This document shows positions 31,611 to 44,163 of a DNA stretch of 64,000 bases, piece by piece. Under the pieces are notes generated by a model that was not told where the DNA came from, made no database searches, and saw nothing but the letters and a program-made list of their open reading frames with translations. The stretch comes from Symsagittifera roscoffensis (taxonomy: Eukaryota > Xenacoelomorpha > Acoela > Convolutidae): NCBI RefSeq assembly GCF_963678635.1, contig NC_087067.1:37828686-37892685 (forward strand). The letters run 5' to 3'. The position numbers were made by a program, and so were the translations under genes. The number at the start of each line of letters is the position of its first letter. Position 1 is the first letter of the stretch.

Positions 31611-33129
31611 TTGATACCGATTTCTACAAGTATATTGTGTCTGCTGAATACTTTTTCTGGACTGTCTCTCTGCTAATGCTATTTTTTGGAATTCTCTGCT
31701 AAAGGAAAAACCTGTTTCGTACTAAACCGCAATTTTTTGCTAACTTTAAGAATACATTCTTGATAAATCGTGAATTCCAAACCAAGAAGGCAGAATAATC
31801 AATTATCCGCCGTTATCAAAAACTAGAAGAAGTTTTCGGACTTTGGTTCCATTTGGATTTTGATGTACACACAATTTTTTTGACGCAAAGTTTTTAGCCG
31901 CTAATATTTTGATTTTAAAGTTTTTATGCTTCCCAGCTTTCCAAGATAATCATAAGTGCAAAACTTATGAGCGAAATGCTACTCCTGCCGTCTAGCAGTA
32001 TCGATACCTTTTTGCCCTTCAGTTGTAACTCCCGATTGAAACTTTTTTTTTGTTAGTTGAACGTACCCTGAATATGTTGGTTTCCTCCTTGTTTTATTTC
32101 CAAGACAGTTTCCCTTAATGTTTAATGTGGGTTAAATCCGAAAATGATCAATTTTTCTGAACCTTTTTTTGGTTTGTCAGCTCGTTTTCTTCAACTTTGC
32201 GAGGAAATTGTTCAAATTACTTTTTGTATATCAAGAAGAGTATACAGAATTACAACCGGCCACAAAAGTTTTCAAATCGATCAACTAATTGTCATGGTTT
32301 TCTTGATGAACCTTAATTTTAACTTGATTTAACGATGTGTTTGATATTTAAAGAATTTTCCGACAAAGTCGGCAAATTTGGTCAATTCGATTTTTTTTTA
32401 CAACCAACTTGTTCTTCTTGGTTTATGTTCTTTCCTCTGTCGCCATTCTAGTATCACATTAAGTGCCCCCGTATAGCTGGAAGAAAACTAATCCAATGTG
32501 CCAAATATTAAATACTTCCCAAATCAAACACCTTGAAAAAGTCTCAGGTATTTACAGAAACTCAATTTGAATAAACTATTCAAGGTTAGATTCGGTTATT
32601 GTTGGGTGATCAACATATGGTTTTGGGAGATTCAAAGTCTTGTTGATTGTGCCGGGTTTCACCGTTTTTCTCTTTCATTAGCTGAGCAAGATTTTGAATC
32701 TTCTCAGCTTTGTTTCTGCATGCTTGTTATATAAAGTTTGACTTATGTTTACAACGAAATTTAACCAATGGAAAACTCGTTTGTCTCTTTCCTCATCGGT
32801 TATTTAGGATTTCAGGTCTCAGACATTATAAATTATCTATCAAAACAAAATATTCATATTGTTCGAAATAGGCGTTTATCAGACTTCAAAATTTCTTTAA
32901 AAATTTAGAATGATAGATTGATGACGTTGATGAGGATCTTAGTTTTTTGTTGAACAGAAAGACCTGTAGTTTTATAAAAGACGTAGAGGATACTTGATAA
33001 GAAAGTCATAATGCTAGATTCATGAACAAATTTTTCGACTACAAGATTGGAGTTGGATTGAGTGCTCTGTAATTCAATAACAAACCAATGGAAAATCCTA
33101 TAAAAAAAGTTGAAGAAGAGGAAAGTCAG

Positions 33130-33560
33130 AAAATTGTGGGTGAATCAATTTGATTGGTTGATTTTGAATTTCCTTACCTATAGATTTGCTAATAATCTGT
33201 GAATACTTCATTCTGTTAGTTAATATCAAAACTGTTTGAGACTTTCGAAAGATAAGGTTAGGTCAGTTTTGATTGATTGATATCAAATTTACTCAAATTT
33301 CCTTAAACAAATTAAGCACGGTTTCTATTGATTTGTACTGCAGTTAAAGTTCTTTATATGGGTAAGGCTCAGAACTGATTAGATGACATGAAAACGGATG
33401 AAAGTTCCACGATAAGAAAAGCTTGATTCTGATTGGTTTTAATCAAAATATTTAAAAATAAAAAGAGAAGTAAAGCTCGATTCTGATTGGATGATATCAA
33501 AACTGCTCAAAACTCCAAAATAAGAGAGAACACTATTGTGATTGAGTCTTTTTTTGTACA
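33130..33560. promoter_or_regulatory. Repeated ATTGG (inverted CCAAT) units, segment D copy 1
   Basis: Degenerate units of about 55-60 bp repeat CTGATTGGNTGATATCAAAACT-like cores followed by AGATAAGRAAAGCTC. ATTGG is the reverse of the CCAAT box bound by NF-Y. The array lies about 230 bp upstream of the polymerase-like start at 33775, a layout parallel to the TGACGTCA array of the other family. Matched at 36890-37290. Confidence 0.42.
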
Positions 33561-33774
33561 ATACTTCATCACATTTTATTCGTTTTGACTTTCCTTGACA
33601 ATCAAATCACTTGTTAAACTTAACCAACTAAATTTACAAACTAATTGGATGATACTAATTTTCGTTCAATATTTTGGATATTTCACAGCAGTTTAAGTCT
33701 CACACATAATTTTTTGGAATTTTTTAAACCTCTCACTTCTCAAAATTTTTTTTTATTTTTTTGTTATTTATTGA

Positions 33775-33960
33775 GATGCTGTCACTGAATAGGAACAAGA
33801 GCGTTGCATGTCTTGAATGTGGCAGAGGTTAAACTCGCTCTCAAGCATCCAAACTTTGTACTGTGGCAATGTAAAGTATTCGAAATGTAATATTTTGACA
33901 TATAGCAGCAAGAAAATGAATGTTCACATCAAGAAAAAGACTTGGATTAGAAATCGGTTG
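33775..33960 (+). pseudogene. Polymerase-like zinc-finger start, segment D copy 1
   Basis: The reading MLSLNRNKSVACLECGRG then stops; other frames continue. It is the decayed counterpart of 37511-37689 and resembles the N-terminus of the polymerase B at 27613 (shared Met-Pro/Leu-x-Leu-x-Arg-Asn pattern, paired cysteines, basic HIKKK segment). Confidence 0.45.
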
Positions 33961-34045
33961 TATAAAAGATACAATCGTCTACCTAAAAATGAAATTTTGT
34001 GGAAACTTTCATCCAAAATTTTTTCAATTACAAGACAATAATTTG

Positions 34046-35157
34046 AGTTTTGAGAATCTTTTTATTCAGATATCATTTGTTTAATTATGTAATTTTTTCG
34101 AGAGAAATTATCTGAGACAATTCTACTTTGACAAAAAAACTTTCAGTAATTGATACAGTTTTGCCACTAAACTATTAGGTTTAAGTTTGATGCAAATTGA
34201 TTACTTTTGAAGATGTTAGACGAAGCAGAAATCAAAAATCTGCTTTCAAAGCGCTTATTTCCTGATTTTTCCAAATGAAAAAAATGACCTAAAACTTACA
34301 GAAGAAAGATTTTTTTGCAAAAATAATACGACTTTTTGATTGAAATTTTTCAAAATTACTGATAATTTTAGCAGAAATATATTTTAAACTGTAATTGATC
34401 TGATATTTGATGAATGGAATCAAGGCAAAAACTGCGATGTTTTTAATTTCGATCTGGTTGCCTCAGTTTCATTCCATTAAAAAATTAAGAAAATATTTAA
34501 GTTCGTTTTTTATTCGAACTTGCTTAAATTATGTATTACAAAAATGTTTAAGCGACGCAAATCAATCACAATTTTTATTTCTTAGTTATTTTTCCAAAAT
34601 CGTTTTTTTCTAGCTTTTTTACAAAAATCAGAAAAACATAAGTATTTCGCTTGTATTTCAAGTGAGAACCTCACGAGAAAGGTATGCTATAGAAAAAATT
34701 TTAGATAACCAATAAAAGAATTGCTCTTATTTCAATTACTGAGTTTTTGGTTAAAATACACCTATGTATTCCATTTCTCCCTTGTTTTTATGTATTTTCT
34801 TTTGAACGCTTTGAATGGCTCCAAATCGCTCTGAATTAACCAATTTTGAGAATTTCGGACAAGTATCAGGATTTAAAAAAGGCTTTACGAATAATTTGCA
34901 AGAAAATTGTAAGTTTTTGGCCGCAAAAATTTAAGTTTGCTGACACGTTTAAACTAGCTACTCTTTTCGAGAAGTTCATTTGCAAAATATAAACTGCCCA
35001 AATTACAACATAATGTTCAGAAGTTTGAGATTTACCACTAATTTTACCTCTGCCGTCAAATTGTTTGTTCAATTGATACTTCTTCCCCTTAAATTCTCCG
35101 GTTTTGCCCAAATTTTCAGGCAAAGTGAGTTCAATAGCGAGAAATTATATAAAACAA
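34046..35157. other. AT-rich spacer, nothing recognised
   Basis: Long A/T runs and short random open frames only. No repeat partner noticed within the window. Confidence 0.5.
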
Positions 35158-35556
35158 ACCGGGAATTAATTAACTGAAGACTTATTTGAAAAAATCATTA
35201 TAAATAATGTTGTAGAAGCATACGAGAGATAAGGAACAGTTATGAAGAAGTTTTATTTGAAATATGACCACTTTCTAATATGCTTGTTTTTATCTGTTAC
35301 CAAGGTTGATTCAATACTGATTTAGTTGAATAAACAAAAACTGTGTTTATCCGCAAATGTGTCTATCCACAGAACTTTGTCAAATGATAGTTGCAATTTT
35401 CGAAAATTGTCTTTGAAGCTTCCTCCTATTTTTTCTTTTCTAAACACCAGAATCGTAAATTTGTTAAAGTCCTGAATAAAAAGTAGGTTTTTTCAATTAT
35501 GCAAGAGTAATGAAAATTCTCAGAATTTGTATCGATTTTAATAAACTGAATAAAAT

Positions 35557-35766
35557 TCATTCGCCATGTTCAGTACCTTCAGGTAACTCTACCCTTAGCC
35601 TACAGTTTTTTGGAGAATTAGCTAAAAGTAGCTTTCTTTTTTCTTCGAAATCCTCCATGCTTTCAATTACACCTTCAAGCCTACTGAGAGTGTAACTTTT
35701 CTTATCCTTGATGACGATTTCTACAAGTAAATTGTGTCTGCTGAATATTTTTTTCTGAACTGTCAC
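35557..35766 (-). pseudogene. Unknown gene remnant, segment D copy 2
   Basis: This open frame of 69 residues contains SYTLSRLEGVIESMEDFEEK and RLRVELPEGTEHGE. It is conserved with copy 1. The following part (ENFHYSCVIEK in copy 1) is present to the left but out of frame. Charged, possibly helical. Not recognised. Confidence 0.35.
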
Positions 35767-36889
35767 TATGCTAATGCTCTTTCTTGGACATCTCTGCTAA
35801 AGAAAAAACTTGTTTCGTACTAAATCGAAAATTTTTGCTAATTTCAAGAATACATTCTTGATGTATCATTAGTTCTAAACCAAGAATGTAGTTTATTGTT
35901 GGTTAATTCCGAAAGTGATCAATTTTTTAGAACCTTTTTTTGGTTTCTCAAGTCGCTTTTCTTCAACTCTGCGTGGAAATTGTTCAAATTACTTTTTGTA
36001 TATCAACAACAGTATACAAAATTACAACCCGCCACAAAAACTTTCAAATCGATCAACTTTTTGTCATGTTTTTCTCTGGTTTTCTTGATAAATGTTGATT
36101 TTAACTTGATTTAACGATGCATTTGATTTTTTAAGAAATTTCGGCAAATTTGATCAATTCGTTTTTTTCTACAACTAACTTGTTCTTCTTGGTTCATGTT
36201 TTTTCCTCTGTCGTCACTGTAGTATCATATTAAGCGCCTGTGCAACTGTATAGCTGGAAGAAAACTAATCCAATGTGCCAAATGTTAATTAATTCCCAAA
36301 TCAAAGACCTTGAAAAAGTCTCGGGTATTTACAGAATTTCAATTCCAATAACCTATTTAAGGTTAGATTTGGTTATTTTTGGGTAATCGAGATTTGGTTT
36401 CGGGAGATTCAAAGTCTTGTTGATCGTGCCGGGTTTCCCCGTTTTTCTCTTTAATTAGCTTACCAAGATTTTGAATCTTCTCAGCTACGTTTCTGCATGC
36501 TTGTTATATAAGCTTGACATAGGTTTACAACGAAATTCTATCAACGGAGAATTCGTTTGTCTTTGGCCTTATCGGTTATTTAGGATTTCAGGTCTCAGAC
36601 GTTATAAATTATCTATTAAAACAAAACATTCAAATTGTTCAAAATAGGCTTTGTTCAGATTTCGAAATCTCTTTAAAAACTTAGAATGGTAGAGTGATGA
36701 CGTTGATGAGGATCTTAGTTATTTTTGTTGTACATAAAGTAATTTTATAAAAAAACGTAGAGGAAGGATATTTGGTAAGAAAATAATTTTCAATAATTAG
36801 TAAAATAATTTTCTTTATTTCAATAAAAAACCAATGGAAAATCCTATAAAAAATTTGAAGACAGGGAAATTAAAAAAATTGCGAGTGAA

Positions 36890-37290
36890 TCAATATGATT
36901 GGTTGATTTTGAATTTCCTTCCACATAGATTTGCTAATAACCTGTGAATACTTCATTCTGTTAGTTAATATTAAAACTGTTAAGACTTTCGAAAATAAGG
37001 AAAGCTCAATTCTGATTGGTTGATATCAAAATTACTCATATTATATGAAAAAATTAAGCCCGGTTTCTATTGATTTGTACTGCAGTTAAGGTTTCTTTTA
37101 TAAGTAAGGCTCGGAACTGATTAGTTGACATGAAACCGGTTGAAAATTCCACGATAAGAAAAGCTTGGTTCTGATTGATTATAATGAAAAAATTTAAAAA
37201 TTTAAAGAGAAGTAAAGCTCGTCTCTGATTGAATGATATGAAAATTGCTCCAAAATAAGAGAGAACACTATTGTGATTGAGTCATTTGTT
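36890..37290. promoter_or_regulatory. Repeated ATTGG units, segment D copy 2
   Basis: The same degenerate units as 33130-33560, each with a TGATT(G/A)GTTGA core. They precede the zinc-finger start at 37511. Confidence 0.4.
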
Positions 37291-37510
37291 ATACAATACT
37301 TCATCAGTTTTTATTCGTTTTGACTTTCCTTGACATTCAAATCACTTGTAAAACTTTACCAACTGAAGTTACCAACTAATTGGATACTACTACTTTTCGT
37401 TCAATATTTCGGATATTTCAAAGTAGTGTCAGTCTCACACATAATTTTTTTGGGATTATTTAAACCGCTCACTTCCCAAATTGTTAAAAATTTTTTGTTC
37501 CTCATTGAGA

Positions 37511-37689
37511 TGCCGTCCTTGAATAGAAACAAGAGAGTTGCATGTCTTGAATGTGGCAGGTTACACTCGCTCTCAAGAATCAAAACTTTGTACTGTGGTG
37601 TTTTAAATTGTTCGAATTGTAACTTTTTAAAATATTGTAGCAAGGAAAAGAATGTTCACATCAAGAAAAAGCCTTCCATTTCTGCTTAA
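37511..37689 (+). pseudogene. Polymerase-like zinc-finger start, segment D copy 2
   Basis: The ATG at 37511 reads MPSLNRNKRVACLECGRLHS, then LYCGVLNCSNCNFLKYC and NVHIKKKPSISA before a stop. Two Cys pairs and a His give a zinc-finger-like unit laid out like the N-terminus of the Polinton polymerase at 27613 but clearly diverged, so it probably comes from a second Polinton family. Only the first 59 residues remain. Confidence 0.5.
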
Positions 37690-38260
37690 TCGTATTTTCG
37701 ATATTATCTACATATTACACAAGACGATTGCATGCACGTAGAGCAAGCTCCAAAGAGAAATAAATATTCCAAGAAAACGTATTTTTTTAATTTCGAAAAA
37801 CTAGAATAATGAACCAGTGGGAAAAATTAGCACAAATACTGAGTTTTTTAAATTGCGATATATGTATTGTAGAAAATAGTTCCAATGGAAAATGACGCAA
37901 ATTTTTTTAAACCACAGTAATGAGGGCCGGAAAAGCAGACTGATGGAAACTCTGTTGTGTTAAACTTTCAATGAAAGTGACTTTATAGCCTAGTGAGTGA
38001 GGACATACGAAATATTAAAAATTTGTAACAATTTCTGAGAACTTGGACTAGTTGAACTGTTTTGGTTAGCTCTCAATTTCATAATTTCACTTGCTTAGTA
38101 AATTTGAATATTTCTGGAGTAGCGCTTTTTCCAAACAGTCAAAAGGTTGCTTATGCCTTGAGACTCATGATTTTCCTTTGTGTTTTGATTTTTCTGAAAC
38201 TTAACATAGAAAAAATGGAAACCTTGAACAATTCAAGGAAAAAATTTGTTTTTGGTCTGA
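37690..38260. other. Spacer, nothing recognised
   Basis: AT-rich sequence without convincing frames or repeats. Confidence 0.45.
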
Positions 38261-38261
38261 A

Positions 38262-38862
38262 AAATTTGCCATGTTCAGTACCTTCAGGAAACTCTACACT
38301 GGTTTTCTTGATGAACCTTGATTTTAATTTGATTTAACGATATACTTGATTTTCAAGCATTTTCCGACCAGGTCGGCAAATTTGATCAATTCAACTTTTT
38401 TTACAATAAACTTGTTCTTCTTGGTTCATGTTTTTTCCTCTGTCGTCGCTGTAGTACGACCCGAGTATCATATTATTGGCCTGTGCAACTGTATAGCTGG
38501 AAGGAAACTAATCCAATGTGCAAAACATTAATTATTTCCCAAATCAAACACCTTGAAACAGTCTCAGGTATTCACAGAAACTCAATTCGAAAAAACTATT
38601 TAAGGTTAGATTTGGTTATTTTTGGGTAATCGACATCTGGTTTTGGGAGATTCAAAGTCTTGTTGATCGTGTCGGGTTTCCCCGTTTTTCTCTTTAATTA
38701 GCTGAGCAAGATTTTGAATCTTTTCAGCTTCGTTTCTGCATGCTTGTTATATAAGCTTGACATAGGTTTACAACGAAATTCTACCACCGGAGAATTCGCT
38801 TGTGTTTGTACTTATTGTTTATTTAGGATTTCAGTTCTCAGACATAATAAATTCTCAAATAC
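38262..38862. repeat. Duplicated segment D, copy 3 (truncated)
   Basis: It starts GCCATGTTCAGTACCTTCAGG as in copy 2, jumps after AACTCTAC to TTTTCTTGATGAACC (a deletion of roughly 500-800 bp relative to the other copies) and then follows them to about AGGATTTCAGTTCTCAGAC. The zinc-finger part is missing. Confidence 0.65.
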
Positions 38863-39143
38863 TTTCAAGATTTAGTCTTTAATTTTCCTTTTAAACACTT
38901 CCGATTACCTTCACAATATATAGTTTTGAAAGTTCAAATGCTGTCTTCCCTAGCTCAGATTTTTCTAGGTAAGATCTGTTAAAACTTTATCTTATGTACC
39001 GAGGAACCCAGGGCAGGTAGTTTTCTCAAGCAGGGAAGCTCTCTCTTATCACAGGTTGCGATCACTGACTGTGTACTTGGCACATACTGAATAAACTACC
39101 TACGAAGAAATTATGTATTTATTGAGCCAAGGGAACAAAAGCG

Positions 39144-40304
39144 CAGTGACATTCCCGCGCTCGTGCCCTCATTTCCACACTGCCTTAGATTCTGTCCTAC
39201 GGGTGAGTACTCTTTCCGTGTTCGTCTCTTCTAGTGGTTAGATGTCGAACCGTTGGGCCAAAATAGATGGGGTTACATCCACAACTTGAAATCTTGATTC
39301 GCAAATATCAGACTTTCATTGCGTCGGTTGTGCACCACCATCATAGGTGGTGTGCCTGCATTAGCAAATCTCCTTTGATGTAGGTCGTTACCAGGGCTCT
39401 TATTGGTTTCTCCTTTGATGAGTCTGTCAAGAGTCCTTGAAATAATTTTATCAGTACAAGGTTCTGGATATTGGTTGCCCACCCACTGTTTTCTATTTAC
39501 CTTTACGGCATCATCGAACTTATTCCAAGTTGAAGTGCTTCTAAAAGTTCGATGATCTTTGCCTTCTATTTTGTTTTTCTTATAATGGAGCGAAGCTCCT
39601 AAAATTAAGAATTTTTTCCGGTATCAGTTGTTTTTTTGATACCATCCGCAGATTACGTTCTTACGTGTGTCCACGTTAATGTTAATGTCAAGAAAGGTTT
39701 AGTTGCTCTTCTTGTTTGCCTATCCCCAGTGACATTCCCGCGCTCGTGCCCTCATTTCCACACTGCCTTAGATTCTGTCCTACGGGTGAGTACTCTTTCC
39801 GTGTTCGTCTCTTCTAGTGGTTAGATGTCGAACCGTTGGGCCAAAATAGATGGGGTTACATCCACAACTTGAAATCTTGAATCGCAAATATCAGACTTTC
39901 ATTGCCTCGGTTGTGCACCACCATCATAGGTGGTGTGCCTGTATTAGCAAATCTCCTTTGATGTAGGTCGTTACCAGGGCTCTTATTGGTTTCTCCTTTG
40001 ATGAGTCTGTCAAGAGTCCTTGAAATAATTTTATCAGTACAAGGTTCTGGATATTGGTTGCCCACCCACTGTTTTCTATTTACCTTTACGGCATCATCGA
40101 ACTTATTCCAAGTTGAAGTGCTTCTAAAAGTTCGATGATCTTTGCCTTCTATTTTGTTTTTCTTATAATGGAGCGCAGATCCTAAAATTAAGAATTTTTT
40201 CCGGTATCAGTTGTTTTTTTGATACCATCCGCAGATTACGTTTTTACGTGCGTCCACGTTAATGTTAATGTCAAGAAAGGTTTAGTTGCTCTTCTTGTTT
40301 GCCT
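39144..40304. repeat. 583-bp tandem duplication in the Penelope-like copy
   Basis: Two nearly identical units, 39144-39721 and 39727-40304, differ at only a few bases (for example GGAGCGAAGCTCC against GGAGCGCAGATCC near their ends). Each contains the same 69-residue open frame from the 3' part of the reverse transcriptase. High identity indicates a recent event or an assembly duplication. Confidence 0.9.
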
Positions 40305-40860
40305 TTTCTCAAGTAAACTATAGATTAAGATGTAATTGATTTGCCGCGTTTAGCATTTTTTCTGGATCTCCTTTCACAGTTCCCGCGATATCATCTACGT
40401 ATCTCTGTAGGAGTTTTTTTCCTCTGAGTGTTGGTCAAGCAAAACCAAACAATCTTAGCTATAATTTTATATTGCATTTCTTGAAGCTTACCAAATTCTT
40501 GATGGATCCAATTTGAACATTTTTTACAATAAACACATTTCTGACTAAACATAAATTTTTTAACATTCTGGCCAGATGCCACTTAGATCATCAACTGGCT
40601 TGCAATTTTTGGGAACACGTTCGAACTCTTTTATCCACAAACTTTCCAGTATGACTGCAGGAGAAACTCCCATAGCCAAACAATCCTTCTGTGTATACCA
40701 CATGCTACTGCATATAAATTGTACTTGACCTACAGCAAGGTTTAGCAATCTCTTCATAATTTGGCGTGCACTGCCGGGAGTTTCTGTTGCTCAGAAAAAT
40801 TGCTGCGTGCAATGTCGATAGCTTCTTTGAGTGGAATATTAGTGTATAAAGTATTTAGAT
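39144..40860 (-). pseudogene. Penelope-like reverse transcriptase remnant C
   Basis: Read on the minus strand: MKRLLNLAVGQVQFICSSMW, then DCLAMGVSPAVILESLWIKE (the motif B region), a degraded Cys-rich PHD-like segment (CVYCKKCSNW), then RYVDDIAGTVKGDP with the YVDD catalytic motif (about 40400), then the C-terminal region WVGNQYPEPCTDKIISRTLD. Order and motifs fit Penelope-like retroelements, which prime at DNA breaks and often carry a GIY-YIG endonuclease. The 3' part is tandemly duplicated. Multiple frame breaks; inactive. Confidence 0.72.
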
Positions 40861-41249
40861 TAGAGAAATTATGTTCTCATCAGAGTCTAATTCAGCGTGA
40901 TCAAAAATTCAAGAGAATTATTATAAAAAGTGAATTTCAAACTTTATTGCACCTAGGTGCATCATATGGATTTTTACAAAAAACTAATCTAATTGACAAA
41001 AAAATATCATTTTACAAATGTTTTTTACAATAATTCACAAACATTTCGGATCTAAACCATCAGGTTAAAAAATTAGCCAACCACAGTTGACTTCTAGAGG
41101 TTCTGTTTAGAATAAAATATTTTTTACCTCTACAATTATTTAATAGACTTTCATGTATTTCATCTGGACGTTTCTGAGTCATAGTTTTGATTTAGAGATG
41201 TACGTTTTAAAAAAAAAAACAATTTTTTTCGGACTAAATTTTCAGTGTT

Positions 41250-43660
41250 AACCTCCTGCTCTAAACTCATCGCTTGTGTTCAAGATCGGTTTTTCTTTCC
41301 TGATATTTATTGCCTCTAGTGTTAACAGTTTTGTTTGGATGTTCGACCTTTCTATAATTTCCCAACTAACATCTGCGCTTTTCCCCTCAAGACTACATTG
41401 CTGATAGTTCAATATAGTCGCAGTATCTGATGGTTTTTGATACCAATTGCAGGTTACAACCCTATTCTGCGATACATTTTTTTGTTCAAATCCAGAAAAG
41501 GCAAACTTCTCTCTGAATTAGTTTCCTCTCGAGTGAACTGCAGATTTGGATGAAAAGAATTGGCGGCATCGAGAAAACAAATCGGCTCACATTTAACTGT
41601 TCTAACAATGTCATCCACGTATCTGAGGAACAAATTTATTTGAAGAGTAGCCTTCTCCTTGTTCTTAGCATGGGAGGAGCTTTCACTATACCAGACTATC
41701 TCGGCTTTTGAAGCGTATTAATCATCGGATACTTTTCCGCATTTTAGATTATGCCAGTTTTGGCAACTCTCGCATTCAACCTTCAACCCCCTTTGATCTG
41801 TATGTTACTTTCCTGCTGCAACATGGGCACAAACCGTTTTTGTCATTCATCGGCTGTATCTCCATTCTTGCCAGTAATTTTAATCTTAGAGCAAACTCAA
41901 ACTCTTTCAGCAATAGGTTTTAAAAAATTACAGCGAGGGAAGCGCCCATTGCTAGACCATCAACTTGCACGTACCATGAATAATTAGATTTGAAATATAT
42001 TTCGCTGGCCGGCATATTCGAAAGCCTTTTCATGGTTGCTCTTTGAATTTCAGGAGGAGACTCTTGGTTGTAGAGCTTCTGTAAGGCAATTTCAATCGCC
42101 TCCTTCAGAGGCACATTGGTGTGTAAGCTTTTCACATCAAGTGATATTATGATTTCATCCGAATCTAGATAAATGACTTCATTTTTTTCTGGCATCTTTA
42201 GTATTGTTATCTATATTGGATTCATCGATGTTGTCAAAAAACTATGCTAGCATTTTGTTATCCTAGCAACTTTCATACGAGATGCCCGGAAGTGATAGTA
42301 CTGGTCGTACGGGGTGTCTCAGCATTGCTAAACGGTTTAAACGGTTGGATTGCGCCCCTGATGACCTCATCTTAGAGAATAATTGATAGCTTATTTCGTC
42401 TTTTTCGTTCATGGCAAATAATTTTTTGTTAAGTTCATTCTCAATTTCCAGCATCATCTCATCAGTGGTTGCCTCTTTTTTCAAAAGCAAAAAAACTGAG
42501 CAGATTGCGACAAAGATTCCAGTTTTCATTCATACATTTGTTTCTTCTTTATGGAAAAACCAAACCTCTTATCAAAAGGCACAGCCAGCAACCCAATATG
42601 TTTGAGACATTTCCTCGTTTTTTTCAACGGCTTTGCCTCTTGCGGTTTGCCTTACTTTTTTCCACATGCATTTACCGCGGCTTCTAAATCACAAAAAAAA
42701 TTCAACAGATGTTTTTCTGTTTTTCGTTTGTGAGAGGAAAATTTCGATAACAGCCAAAAAGAGCGTTTTGTTGAATTTGTGTCTAATTGGATGCTTCGGA
42801 CTCATTGATAGCACTTCATGTACCCATCCAGGCTGTTCAATTTTATCAAGCACTTTAACTGATCGCTGATTCCCCCCAAGAGGTTTATCTTGTCTCTCGG
42901 ACAGTTGTTCGAACTTTTTTCTATAACTTTCTGATGTTGTCTTTAAGCTTGCCTTAATTTGACGCCTCAAGAAATGGAAAATGGATGCCCACCACTGTTC
43001 GTCAATTTATTTTTGCGCCAGCGATTTGGTTTTCACTACCGTCTCGTCATACCTTTTCCTGTCCTCATTTGCCCTAGACGTTTCAGTCCTAAACAGTTTT
43101 ATTTAAAAATTATGCACAACTTGGTCCTAAAAACCCTGTTCTCGCGGACCCTAAGTTTCAAAAAGACCGGTATTGGATCGTTTTTCAGACACCTTCTCAG
43201 AAACTTCAGTCTATTTACACATACTTGAAAATTATTAAAGAACTTTTAATAGTCTAAGACATATTTCCAAGTTAATTTTCTTTTTAAACTTCGTCTGAGC
43301 GAAACAGCAGGCAAAAGTACTGTAGTCATTGTTTTGCAGGCTGCGAGTAAAAAATCTCACAAGTCACAAAATCAAACAAATCACACTCTCCTCACCCCTG
43401 TCTCTACTCCTTGTCACCTTCCTCCTTGTCTGCGATGGTCTCTGTTGTTTGCCCCTGATATTACCATTCAGTTCTGCCAGTCTCTGTTTGTGTGCCCTTA
43501 CCAATCTCAGTGACTTCAGCTCCAATTCAGCACTCTGGGACAGCTTTAAGTATTCCTTGAGCTGCTCTGGGTCGTTCTGTTTGCTCTTGGAGAGTAGTCA
43601 TTTTGATGCAGGAATAATGAGCACTCCAGTGACTCTTGCGTGTTGTTTCAACCTCTTGTG
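41250..43660 (-). pseudogene. Penelope-like element A
   Basis: Minus-strand order: N-terminal part with AELELKSLRLVRAHKQRLAE (43640-43340); FEQLSERQDKPLGG and EVLSMSPKHPIRHKFNKTLF (42970-42689); the finger region with RPVLSLPGISYE (42529-42263); SLDVKSLHTNVPLKEAIEIA and VDGLAMGASLAVIF (42195-41920); a CPCCSRKVTYRSKGVEGEC zinc finger; FLRYVDDIVRTVK (about 41636); and a C-terminal KLLTLEAINIRKEKPILNT segment typical of the GIY-YIG end. Zinc finger residues thus fall between RT motif B and YVDD. Stops and frameshifts throughout. Confidence 0.75.
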
Positions 43661-43865
43661 GTTCTTGTGTGTTTGTTTCTATGTTGCTTTTTCAGTTTTA
43701 TCATAAAATTTGGCCAAAATTTTGTTCAAAATATCATATGAACGTCCAGGCAGAAATAGAGCAGGGCGCCGTGGTATGTCTTTCTTATGCACTGTTGCAA
43801 ACCGTACAAACCAGCCGGCTGACCACCTGTTGATCTCAGTTTGGTGTAAAAATGTTCACTTAAGT

Positions 43866-44160
43866 CATTACTTTAGCGTATTTTGCGCATCTTCAGGTTT
43901 TAAAATTCTAAATTATCTGTACAAAAAGATCAAAGACCATAAAAAGTGTCATTGACATCAATTTTTCAAAGTTTAAAAAATTCAACCAATCACATTCTTA
44001 CAAATAATACTGAAAATGTGTAACAACTATTATTTAACATTTTTGAGCATTTAGTCACAAATATCTCAGAGTTTTCACTTTTTTGTTTTAACAGTTTTGT
44101 TTCGTCGCTAATTTCATGCTAAAATGTAAGTTATTTCAAAATTTTTTGTTTTAGCCTTAG
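43866..44160 (-). repeat. Penelope-like terminal repeat, inverted copy
   Basis: The reverse complement of 44164-44512 and 47281-47636. It contains CATGCTAAAAT, CAACCAATCACA and CACATTTTTG-type landmarks. It lies upstream of element A and abuts the repeat of element B head-to-head at about 44162. Confidence 0.7.
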
Positions 44161-44163
44161 TGT

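Larger units (their letters stand above)
31059..33945. repeat. Duplicated segment D, copy 1
   Basis: This is a near-parallel copy of 35158-37680, beginning CCGGGAGTTAATTAAC. It contains remnants of an unknown minus-strand gene, T/A-rich spacer, a repeated ATTGG unit region and a polymerase-like zinc-finger start. Offset between copies is about 4.1 kb at the start; internal deletions make copy 2 shorter. Confidence 0.75.
35158..37680. repeat. Duplicated segment D, copy 2
   Basis: This is the counterpart of 31059-33945, beginning CCGGGAATTAATTAAC. It lacks part of the middle seen in copy 1 near 31790-32110. It ends shortly after the zinc-finger-like start, where the copies diverge. Confidence 0.75.

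Noticed and set aside
39273..39482. Two 69-residue frames taken as a duplicated host gene
   Set aside because: The reading continues the Penelope-like reverse transcriptase after its YVDD motif, so it is a tandemly duplicated element fragment.
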